NCBI GenBank assembly: GCA_051880375.1
Contig: JBJENV010000017.1
Location: 1-64,000 of the forward strand
Direction of reading: 5' to 3'
From: SIG299 sp051880375
GTDB taxonomy: Bacteria > Bacillota > Clostridia > Lachnospirales > Lachnospiraceae
Length of the DNA: 64,000 bases
Shown here: in pieces, positions 36,219 to 43,051 of the stretch
Numbering within the stretch: position 1 is the first letter of the stretch
Layout: every line of letters begins with the position of its first letter
The notes under the pieces: model-generated
The model's database searches: none
Seen by the model: only the letters and a program-made list of their open reading frames with translations
What the model was told of the DNA's origin: nothing
Position numbers and translations under genes: made by a program

Positions 36219-36252
36219 ATTATAAAGGACAAGTCTCAAAATATTTGTCGGA
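36219..36252 (-). promoter_or_regulatory. Spo0A-type promoter candidate for spoIIE
   Basis: Minus strand CCGACA, 21-bp spacer, TATAAT. The long spacer is typical of Spo0A-activated sigma-A promoters such as those of spoIIE and spoIIG in Bacillus. 0A-box-like TTGTCGGA (plus strand 36245-36252) and TTGTCCTT (minus strand, 36225-36232) lie in it. The -10 is 45 bases before the ATG. Confidence 0.5.
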
Positions 36253-36293
36253 TTTGGCTCTCTCTTTAAAAAAACTCATCCTCTTCTTTCCGC

Positions 36294-36342
36294 AAAAAAA
36301 GACATTCCTGTAAATCACTACCGTGACTCTTACAAGAATGTC
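36294..36342 (-). terminator. Terminator after divIC
   Basis: Minus strand 13-bp stem GACATTCTTGTAA / TTACAGGAATGTC with a 16-base loop, followed by T7, two bases past the divIC stop. It separates the yabP-divIC transcript from spoIIE. Confidence 0.85.
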
Positions 36343-36344
36343 TG

Positions 36345-36644
36345 CTACTTTTCCTCTTCCTCCGGTCGGAAAATAATTTCGTCTTCATAGACCAGTCCCA
36401 ACTTTTCTCTTGCAGTTTCTTCAATATAGCGAAGTGTCTGCATATATCTTTCCCGCTCCAGAAGAAGCTCTGCCCGCTCCTGCTCCTTCAGCAGCTGCTC
36501 GCTAAGCTCTGCATACTGCTTTTCCAGTGCCCGCCTTTCCTCCTCCAGCGCCACACGGCTGTAGGTAACGACCGCGCACAAAATCAACACCGCGATTGCG
36601 ATGATTTTAAGTCCGCTTTTTCTTTTTTGCCTTTTTCGGCTCAT
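36345..36644 (-). CDS. divIC: Septum formation initiator DivIC
   Basis: 99 residues from ATG at 36644. Short basic tail, one transmembrane helix (KIIAIAVLILCAVVTY), then an extracytoplasmic coiled coil rich in Glu/Leu and a conserved ETAREKLGLVYEDEIIF end. Part of the divisome with FtsL/FtsB. Overlaps the end of yabQ. Confidence 0.9.
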   Translation of the reverse strand: MSRKRQKRKSGLKIIAIAVLILCAVVTYSRVALEEERRALEKQYAELSEQLLKEQERAELLLERERYMQTLRYIEETAREKLGLVYEDEIIFRPEEEEK

Positions 36645-37101
36645 GCTTTTTGTCACCCGATACTTTCTGTTTTTCCTTGCGTTTTTCCGCCTTCTGTGCT
36701 TTTATTTTAGTCCGTTTCTCCTGTTTTTGCAACCTCTTCTTTCTTCCAAATGACGCAAGCTTCCGGTAAAGAGCAGTTGCCGGAAAAAACAGAAGCCTAA
36801 GAAGCGAAATTTCTGCCAGTCTGAGCAGAGGTCCAAGTGTCTGCAAATAAAGTATCACTCCAAGCGCACAGCCAAAAAATGCAAACCATCGCATGCTCCC
36901 CTCATTCCGTATGTACAAAAGGCCGAAAAAGCCAAGCCCCGCTGTCAGGAAAAACAGGATATCCTCTGCATCCGTCACAGCGACAGAATGCTTTACCAAA
37001 GCCCGCAGCACTCTGAGCTGGTCGTAGCACACACAAAGCAGGGCACCGAATACAATCGACGAAAGAAAAAACTGTACCTCCGGCACAATGGTTGTATTCA
37101 T
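36607..37101 (-). CDS. yabQ: Spore cortex protein YabQ
   Basis: 164 residues. Four hydrophobic helices in the first 110 residues (FFLSSIVFGALLCVCYDQLR, ILFFLTAGLGFFGLLYI) and a very Lys-rich C-terminal tail. Needed for cortex formation in Bacillus, in the outer forespore membrane. Lies between yabP and divIC as expected; expression there is by sigma-E. Confidence 0.88.
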   Translation of the reverse strand: MNTTIVPEVQFFLSSIVFGALLCVCYDQLRVLRALVKHSVAVTDAEDILFFLTAGLGFFGLLYIRNEGSMRWFAFFGCALGVILYLQTLGPLLRLAEISLLRLLFFPATALYRKLASFGRKKRLQKQEKRTKIKAQKAEKRKEKQKVSGDKKHEPKKAKKKKRT

Positions 37102-37109
37102 GCCGCCAC

Positions 37110-37391
37110 CTATCGAAACAGACGCGCAAAAAGCGACTCCTGTCCCGCTTTTCCCGCTTTTTCGGAATAGAGCAGACTATCGATTCGCCCGTCTAAGTCC
37201 ACCTCACCCTTTTCTACGGTGAGGCGTTTTATGAACAGCTCCTCGCCCCGGATGATTAATGCTCCCATGACCGTATCAAGCACAACCTCCTTCGCATCAA
37301 AGGAAATTACCTCTTTGATTCCGGTAAACCGGCTCTGCTTTCTTCCCTGTATTTCTATTTTATGGCTTCCTGCAAGCTGCTTTTCCTCCAT
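37110..37391 (-). CDS. yabP: Sporulation protein YabP
   Basis: 93 residues from ATG at 37391, which matches the usual length (MEEKQLAGSHKIEIQGRKQS start); the frame is open for 34 more codons upstream, from a GTG at 37493. Conserved core: GIKEVISFDAKEVVLDT, GALIIRGEELFIKRL and DGRIDSLLYSE. Forms a sporulation pair with YabQ. Confidence 0.85.
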   Translation of the reverse strand: MEEKQLAGSHKIEIQGRKQSRFTGIKEVISFDAKEVVLDTVMGALIIRGEELFIKRLTVEKGEVDLDGRIDSLLYSEKAGKAGQESLFARLFR

Positions 37392-37505
37392 CCTTATGTC
37401 CCGTCCTCTGCGCCGTAGCAATCCTGTTTTTAGATAATATGCGGACAGGTCGGAACTTATGACAGGGATTTTCATGACAGTGCATTCCTTCACTGAATAT
37501 TTCTG

Positions 37506-37745
37506 CTACAGATAGCGGAACAGTTCCTTCGCTTCGTCTTTTTTTGTCGTGTCCTGAATATCTAAAACCTCCACACGCACTGCCTTGTTTCCGAAGCCGA
37601 TTTCGATGATGTCACCGACCTTCACCTCTGCGGATGCCTTTGCCGGCTTATCATTAATCATTACCCGTCCCGCATCACAGGCTTCGTTTGCAACGGTTCT
37701 GCGTTTAATCAAGCGGGATACTTTTAAGTATTTATCCAGTCTCAT
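37506..37745 (-). CDS. rqcP: S4-domain RNA-binding protein RqcP (YabO/HslR family)
   Basis: 79 residues, nearly all S4 domain: MRLDKYLKVSRLIKRRTVAN, then GRVMINDKPAKASAEVKVGD. RqcP assists alanine tailing by RqcH on stalled 50S subunits. Next to hup, the standard location. ATG after AAAGGAG. Confidence 0.92.
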   Translation of the reverse strand: MRLDKYLKVSRLIKRRTVANEACDAGRVMINDKPAKASAEVKVGDIIEIGFGNKAVRVEVLDIQDTTKKDEAKELFRYL

Positions 37746-37798
37746 CTATGTTCTCCTTTCTCATTCATTTTGCTCTCATGTCGCTTCCACAAACGAAG

Positions 37799-37830
37799 AA
37801 AGACTGCAAAGGAAATCCTCTGCAGTCTTT
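37799..37830 (-). terminator. Hairpin terminator after hup
   Basis: 10-bp perfect stem AAAGACTGCA / TGCAGTCTTT, loop of 12 bases, followed on the minus strand by CTTCG; 26 bases past the hup stop. T tract is short, so some read-through to rqcP is possible. Confidence 0.6.
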
Positions 37831-37855
37831 CGAATTCATTCATTTCTGATTAGAA

Positions 37856-38131
37856 TTAAGCGTTTACAACGTCCTTTAAAGCCTTACCAGCCTTGAACTT
37901 AGGAGCCTTGGAAGCTGCGATTGTAATGGTTTCCTTTGTCTGAGGATTTCTTCCGGTTCTGGCTGGTCTCTCGGAAACTTCAAATGTACCGAAGCCTACT
38001 AACTGAACCTTCTCGCCCTTCTTTAATTCTTCTGTTACAACATCGATGAATGCCTTTAATGCCTTCTCAGAATCCTTCTTGGATAATTCTGCGCTTTCTG
38101 CAATTGCTGCAACTAATTCTGTCTTGTTCAT
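37856..38131 (-). CDS. hup: DNA-binding protein HU
   Basis: 91 residues from ATG at 38131 (AGGAGG nine bases upstream; the ATG three codons earlier touches the SD). Histone-like dimer bending DNA: MNKTELVAAIAESAELSKKD, GFGTFEVSERPARTGRNPQT arm, and KAGKALKDVV end. Complete and typical. Confidence 0.97.
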   Translation of the reverse strand: MNKTELVAAIAESAELSKKDSEKALKAFIDVVTEELKKGEKVQLVGFGTFEVSERPARTGRNPQTKETITIAASKAPKFKAGKALKDVVNA

Positions 38132-38187
38132 GGATAACATCCTCCTCTAAAAGTATGTGGTTAAAGAGTTCATACATAATCTGACGA

Positions 38188-38484
38188 TTATTTTATGCTC
38201 TGCCAGAGGGCATCTATCTCCTCTGCTGACATCTGACTAAGTTTCTTTTCCCGCTCGCGGGCCAATAACTCAATGCCTACACATCTATTTATAAACTTAT
38301 TAGTAGCATTTGTCAAGGAATTTTCTGCATTTAGCCCCAAAAACCTGGACAAATTAATCATGGAAAACATCAAATCCCCAAATTCCTCGTCCACACGGTC
38401 CTTTCCCTGGCCTATTGCCTCCCGAAGTTCGGAAAGTTCCTCTGTTACCTTCCCGAAAACCTGCTCCGCCCTCCTGTGTATTTT
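38188..38484 (-). pseudogene. mazG: Remnant of mazG (C-terminal pyrophosphohydrolase domain)
   Basis: About 98 codons without a good start, running from the spoVT stop. Recognisable MazG/YabN C-terminal half: VTEELSELREAIGQGKD, DEEFGDLMFSMINLSRFLGL, NATNKFINR and MSAEEIDALWQ. The N-terminal domain and the first helix are missing, and near RRAEQVFGKV an internal stretch also looks deleted when compared with remembered homologues. The only start candidate is GTG at 38394 (68 residues), without a clear SD. It sits in the expected place between spoVT and hup, so a deletion is the simplest explanation. Confidence 0.75.
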
Positions 38485-39029
38485 TAATTCTCCATCTGAC
38501 GTCCAAGGAAAGATGCCGCTGTCATTGCAAGCTTTAATTCCAGTTCCCCGAGCTTCTGCTTTGTATCTCTTGCCAGAATCAGAACGGCTCCTATGACATC
38601 ACCCTCACTGATAATCGGCACGATCACCTGCTGTTCATAATCCTCTTCATCCAGACTGATGGAAATATAGGTGCGTTCCCCTTTGCTTGCCACAACCGTC
38701 TCACGTTCGGTCATCAGACTCTCCAGCTCCTTGCTGACCGCCTTTGCAAGCAGGTCCCGCTTGCTTGTTCCCGATACTGCAATGAACTGGTCCCGGTCCG
38801 CAATTGCCACTACCATACCGGTCGTCTGTGCCATCGAATCGGCATACTGCTTTGCGAATGCGCCAAGCTCCCCGATGGGAGAATATTTCTTTAAAATGAT
38901 TTCCCCCTCACGGTCCGTAAAAATTTCCAGCGGGTCACCCTCACGGATACGCAGGGTTCTTCTGATTTCCTTCGGTACTACAACTCTTCCTAAATCGTCA
39001 ATACGACGTACAATTCCTGTTGCTTTCAT
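38484..39029 (-). CDS. spoVT: Stage V sporulation protein T
   Basis: 181 residues. AbrB-like swapped-hairpin DNA-binding domain (MKATGIVRRIDDLGRVVVPK, RTLRIREGDPLEIFTDREG) then a GAF domain (about 60-178). Adjusts sigma-G genes late in forespore development. SD GGAGG upstream. First gene of the sporulation/division block. Confidence 0.96.
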   Translation of the reverse strand: MKATGIVRRIDDLGRVVVPKEIRRTLRIREGDPLEIFTDREGEIILKKYSPIGELGAFAKQYADSMAQTTGMVVAIADRDQFIAVSGTSKRDLLAKAVSKELESLMTERETVVASKGERTYISISLDEEDYEQQVIVPIISEGDVIGAVLILARDTKQKLGELELKLAMTAASFLGRQMEN

Positions 39030-39072
39030 TTTCCGCTTCTACCTCCACTTAACAAATAATTTGTTGTGACGG

Positions 39073-39102
39073 TATTATGTGAAAAATGTGGCAGGTTTAT
39101 GC
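39073..39102 (-). promoter_or_regulatory. Sigma-G/F-like promoter of spoVT
   Basis: Minus strand GCATA, 18-bp spacer, CATAATA, 44 bases before the spoVT ATG. Fits the Bacillus sigma-G type consensus (GHATR, CATNNTA), and spoVT is a sigma-G gene there. The -35 overlaps the GH43 stop codon. Confidence 0.5.
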
Positions 39103-40602
39103 GCATCCATCGTAAGTATAATTGAATTCGCCAAACGTTGCCGTACCGCCGGTTTCTTCGGTTGCAAAATAAGTTATCGCAAATCGATATCCGGTGAAAT
39201 GCTCCAGCAGAAACGGCAGATTCTTTGTGACAGGTACCTCTTTGTATCCGTCGCCTGCATCATAAAAAAAGGTTGCCTGATCCGAAACGCCTGCGAACTC
39301 TGCATGAATCTTGAATTTAGCCACAGACCCGGTCATTGTTTTTAGCACGGTTACCTTATCTTCTTCTCCTTTGTCAGGCTTTTCCATAAAAACAATGCTG
39401 TATCCGCTTTCCTCTGCCCGCATTCCGATAAAGCCGTACAGATATTGCAGGGCGGTCAGTCCGACGTAATCGCCCTTTTTCAGCTTCTCTCCATATACTG
39501 TAATCTCAGCCTCACAGGAAGGTTCACACATACGCTGTGTCAGGGAATTTTTTGCCTGTGTCGGGTCGGTACACAATTTGTCCGATGTGACCGAATACGT
39601 ACCGTCTTTTAAGTTTCTCGTAATCAGCTCCATGGTAGGCTCATGGTTAAACTGCCACTGCCTGTGAAATCCGAAGCAGCTGTCCTTCGAAAAAATTACC
39701 TTAAAGTCATCACTACCTACCAGCTGTTTAAAATCACGTTTTCCATAAGCACTCAGTTCTTCTGTTGTCAGTCTGCCGTTGTTTCCAATCACCGGCTGTT
39801 TGCCGTCCCAGTGCATCGGAATGAGATACGGGATTCTTCCGCTGCCGCCCCTGTCCTGAAAAAGGATGGCATACCAGTCTCCGTCCGGAGTGTCGATGAT
39901 GGCTCCCTGCGCAATTCCCGCATTCCGATATCCATTATCATCGGCAAAGACATCTCCGCCGGTAAATTCCCCGTTTAGCGAGTCCGAAAAAAAGCAGGCT
40001 TCTGTTCTGTACCACCTTCCCGGCAGGGAATGAATGAAAAACAGGTAATAAGTACCGTTGATTTTATAAAAATGCGTTCCTTCAAAGCCAAGAGTATTCT
40101 TCCACTCGTCTTTGACTACCATTTTGTGAAATCCGCCCGGCTTCGGACCCGAAAGGTCTTCCTTCAGTTCTGTCACATAAATTTCCCGGTTGCCATAAGC
40201 GATGTAAACCTTTCCGTCATCATCAAACAGCAGGGAGCTGTCATGATAAAACCCTTCGATTTCTTTCTTTTCCCACGTCCCGTACAGGTCTTTGGTCGTA
40301 AAAAGATAGGTCTTGTGAGTATCGTTTGCAACAAAGCAGATATAATACGTCCCATTGTGGTACCGGAAGCTTGCCGCCCACATACCGGCGCTGTAAATGT
40401 TCCCTTCTTCCAGCCTCTGTGCCGGTGTACTGTCCAGCCGGTCGTATACATAGGTCGCATGTTCCCAGTGAACCAGGTCTGTAGAGCGGATAATTTCGCA
40501 TCCCGGCATAAAGTACATCGATGTACCAAGCATATAATAGGTATCTTCCACCCGGATAATATCAACATCAGGAAAATCTACATTTAATAATGGTTGATTC
40601 AT
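39097..40602 (-). CDS. GH43 beta-xylosidase/arabinofuranosidase
   Basis: 501 residues from ATG at 40602 (GGGAG six bases upstream), no signal peptide. Five-bladed propeller (about 1-300): general base Asp in FPDVDIIRVEDTYYMLGTS, Asp/Glu candidates in SLLFDDDGKVYIAYG and FEGTHFYKINGTYYLF. The C-terminal 190 residues resemble the concanavalin-like domain of GH43 xylosidases (CFGFHRQWQFNHEP). Removes xylose or arabinose from imported oligosaccharides. In line with GH51 upstream. Confidence 0.88.
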   Translation of the reverse strand: MNQPLLNVDFPDVDIIRVEDTYYMLGTSMYFMPGCEIIRSTDLVHWEHATYVYDRLDSTPAQRLEEGNIYSAGMWAASFRYHNGTYYICFVANDTHKTYLFTTKDLYGTWEKKEIEGFYHDSSLLFDDDGKVYIAYGNREIYVTELKEDLSGPKPGGFHKMVVKDEWKNTLGFEGTHFYKINGTYYLFFIHSLPGRWYRTEACFFSDSLNGEFTGGDVFADDNGYRNAGIAQGAIIDTPDGDWYAILFQDRGGSGRIPYLIPMHWDGKQPVIGNNGRLTTEELSAYGKRDFKQLVGSDDFKVIFSKDSCFGFHRQWQFNHEPTMELITRNLKDGTYSVTSDKLCTDPTQAKNSLTQRMCEPSCEAEITVYGEKLKKGDYVGLTALQYLYGFIGMRAEESGYSIVFMEKPDKGEEDKVTVLKTMTGSVAKFKIHAEFAGVSDQATFFYDAGDGYKEVPVTKNLPFLLEHFTGYRFAITYFATEETGGTATFGEFNYTYDGCA

Positions 40603-40646
40603 TTCTTTCTCCCTTCCACAGACAGAACTAATCCGTGTTGCCGCAC

Positions 40647-42116
40647 TTACTCCAGAGTAATGCAGACTACTGCACAAGGAGGAACCGTAAGCCCGATGCG
40701 GCTGCCGTCCGTTTCCACCGCCATATCCTGAATGGCTACCCGTTCCGGATGTTCAAAATCATTGCATGCATGTACCTCATTGGTCAGAATTCTTGCCGAG
40801 GCCTTTGAAAACGTGACACCGACAATGTCACTTTCCAGACTGACTGCGTCCGTAAGAGAGGTATTTGCCAGGGTAATGGTAAGTTTTCCGTCCTTTACAG
40901 AAGCAGAAGAGGAAACGTGCGGTACATTTTCGTAGGAGTCGAACTGGTCCACATAACAGTAAACCGCATCTCCTCCCTGATGTCCTTTAAACAAGTCAAA
41001 CACATGATACGTCGGAGTCTTGACCATCTTCTCTCCCTCTGTCAGAATCAGGGACTGAAGCACATTGACTGTCTGTGCCAGATTTGCCATGACAACACGT
41101 TTGCTGTGCCGGTTAAAGGTGTTTAACTCCATTCCTGCCACAATCGCATCACGCATGGTATTCTGCTGATATAAGAAGCCCGGATTGGTTCCCGGCTCCA
41201 CTTCATACCAGCAGCCCCATTCACCTACCACAAGTCCGATTTCATTGTTCGGGTCGTATCGGTTCATAATCTCGGTATGTCTGGTTAACAGGGTATCCAG
41301 ATAATTCGCCGATTTCAGTGTATGATAATATGCTTCCTCATCAAATTCCGTTGCATGTCCTCTCTTTTCCCAGTCGTAGACAGTATAATAGTGCAAATCG
41401 ATTCCCTTTACCATTCCCGGATTCAGATTCTTCATCAGACTCTCCATCCATTCAAAATCGGAGGCGTTCGGTCCGCAGGCAATCTTGTACAGGGAATTAC
41501 CGGAATGATTCTTGCAGTACGTCTGATATCTGCGGTATTCGTCCACATACTTTTCCGGACGCATATTGCCGCCGCAGCCCCAGTTTTCATTACCGACTCC
41601 GAGATATTTTAACCTCCAAGGCTCCTTACGTCCGTTTTCAGCACGCAGCTTTGTCATTGGTGAGGAGGCTGCCGATGTAATGTATTCTACCCATTCCGAC
41701 ATTTCCTGTACGGTGCCGCTGCCTACATTTGCATTGATATACGGTTCACAGCCGACCAGCTCACAGAGCTTTAAAAATTCATGTGTTCCGAAGGAATTGT
41801 CTTCCGTGACACCGCCCCAGTTTGTATTGACAATTTCTTTCCGCTGCGACTTCGGACCGATGCCGTCCTTCCAGTGATATTCGTCCGCAAAGCATCCGCC
41901 CGGCCAACGTAAGACAGGAAGCTTGATGTTTCGAAAGGCATCAATAATATCCTTGCGGATTCCGCCCACATTCGGAATTTCCGAATGCTCGCCAACAAAA
42001 ATTCCCCCATAAATACATCTTCCGAGATGTTCCGAAAAATGTCCGTAGATTTCCGGATGAATATGGCCGATGACATCCTTTGCATTGACTAACATTGTAA
42101 CCTTTTTCTCTGACAT
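40647..42116 (-). CDS. GH51 alpha-L-arabinofuranosidase
   Basis: 489 residues, cytosolic. Barrel start IHPEIYGHFSEHLGRCIYGG, WPGGCFADEYHW, acid/base Glu in LGVGNENWGCGG and nucleophile Glu in GLVVGEWGCWYE; C-terminal beta sandwich from about 370. Releases alpha-arabinofuranose from arabinoxylan fragments. First gene after the divergent promoter region, followed by GH43. Confidence 0.95.
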   Translation of the reverse strand: MSEKKVTMLVNAKDVIGHIHPEIYGHFSEHLGRCIYGGIFVGEHSEIPNVGGIRKDIIDAFRNIKLPVLRWPGGCFADEYHWKDGIGPKSQRKEIVNTNWGGVTEDNSFGTHEFLKLCELVGCEPYINANVGSGTVQEMSEWVEYITSAASSPMTKLRAENGRKEPWRLKYLGVGNENWGCGGNMRPEKYVDEYRRYQTYCKNHSGNSLYKIACGPNASDFEWMESLMKNLNPGMVKGIDLHYYTVYDWEKRGHATEFDEEAYYHTLKSANYLDTLLTRHTEIMNRYDPNNEIGLVVGEWGCWYEVEPGTNPGFLYQQNTMRDAIVAGMELNTFNRHSKRVVMANLAQTVNVLQSLILTEGEKMVKTPTYHVFDLFKGHQGGDAVYCYVDQFDSYENVPHVSSSASVKDGKLTITLANTSLTDAVSLESDIVGVTFSKASARILTNEVHACNDFEHPERVAIQDMAVETDGSRIGLTVPPCAVVCITLE

Positions 42117-42132
42117 AACCTTCTCCTTTCGT

Positions 42133-42145
42133 TTGCGTAAAGCAA
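42133..42145. promoter_or_regulatory. Inverted repeat TTGC-N5-GCAA, possible operator
   Basis: Lies between the -10 box and SD of the GH51 gene. Symmetry is clear but short; the binding protein is unknown. Confidence 0.25.
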
Positions 42146-42166
42146 CACAGTATACTATATATTTTT

Positions 42167-42194
42167 ATTATATCCGTTGACATTCCGGATGCAA
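42167..42194 (-). promoter_or_regulatory. Promoter candidate for GH51-GH43
   Basis: Minus strand TTGCAT, 16-bp spacer, TATAAT. It overlaps the opposing AraC promoter. Confidence 0.45.
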
Positions 42195-42205
42195 TAACAT
42201 ATCCT
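42177..42205 (+). promoter_or_regulatory. Promoter for araC-type gene and GH115
   Basis: Plus strand TTGACA, 17-bp spacer, TATCCT, 44 bases before the ATG. Shares 18 bases with the minus-strand promoter, so the two should compete or be co-regulated. Confidence 0.55.
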
Positions 42206-42249
42206 ATTCTTATACTTACAAATCGTCTGATGAACGAAAGGAGCAGCAA

Positions 42250-43023
42250 ATGAAGCTTCATATGATTGGGTTAGACCTAAAGCATGACAAAAATTTCATC
42301 ATCAACCGACCGGAAGGTTCCGGAGACAATCTGCTTCTAATCTACAAAACAGAAGCTCTGGTATACAAAAACGAAGAAAAAATCCACGTCTTTCCCAACA
42401 GCTGTATCATCTACAAAAAAAGAACACCGCAGCATTACTGCGCCTGCTCCGAAACCTACATAAACCACTTTCTGCATTTTGACAGCTGCGGTGATTCCGT
42501 CTTTTCCGAGCTTTCCCTGCCGGTCGATACTCCTTTTTATCTTCAAAATATCGAAGAGATTGAAAGCATTCTCCGTTTCATCAGCAGAGAGCAGATTTCT
42601 GCTTCTCCCCTTAAGGAATCAAATGCCGGTCTTCTTCTGCAATTATTGTTTCAAAAGTTATCGGAAAATCAAAGAGAATTCCACGCGATGGAATACGACT
42701 TAAAACACCGGGAAGAGCTGACAGCTCTGCGTTCGGAAATCTACAGCACGCCGCGCAAATACAGCACCGTCCGCGAACTGGCGGATTCCGTCAACCTAAG
42801 TCTTTCCTATTTTCAGTCCTTATACAGTACCTATTTCGGCGTCAGCTGCTATGACGACCTGCTGACAGCCAAAATCGCAAGCGGAAAGAGCTTTTTGCAA
42901 AACAGTAACCTTTCCGTCAAAGAAATTGCCTTTCTTTGCGGATACGAAAACGACACTTGCTTCATGCGATGCTTCAAAAAAAGAACAGGACTGACGCCGT
43001 CGGAATATCGAAGGGAAAAATAG
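42250..43023 (+). CDS. AraC/XylS-family regulator
   Basis: 257 residues. N-terminal cupin-like sensor (about 1-120), linker, and two HTHs at the C-terminus (VRELADSVNLSLSYFQSLYS, VKEIAFLCGYENDTCFMRCF, KKRTGLTPSEYRR). Probably activates GH51-GH43 and GH115 on sensing a pentose or xylo-oligosaccharide. GH115 follows 28 bases downstream. Confidence 0.92.
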   Translation: MKLHMIGLDLKHDKNFIINRPEGSGDNLLLIYKTEALVYKNEEKIHVFPNSCIIYKKRTPQHYCACSETYINHFLHFDSCGDSVFSELSLPVDTPFYLQNIEEIESILRFISREQISASPLKESNAGLLLQLLFQKLSENQREFHAMEYDLKHREELTALRSEIYSTPRKYSTVRELADSVNLSLSYFQSLYSTYFGVSCYDDLLTAKIASGKSFLQNSNLSVKEIAFLCGYENDTCFMRCFKKRTGLTPSEYRREK

Positions 43024-43051
43024 CAGAAATAAATCCATCGGAGGAGAATAC

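Noticed and set aside
36168..36345. Missing SpoIIE membrane domain encoded upstream
   Set aside because: The 170 bases hold only a promoter and a terminator; no hydrophobic coding sequence.
40030..40587. Plus-strand 185-codon ORF inside GH43
   Set aside because: Antisense shadow of a well-supported GH43 frame.
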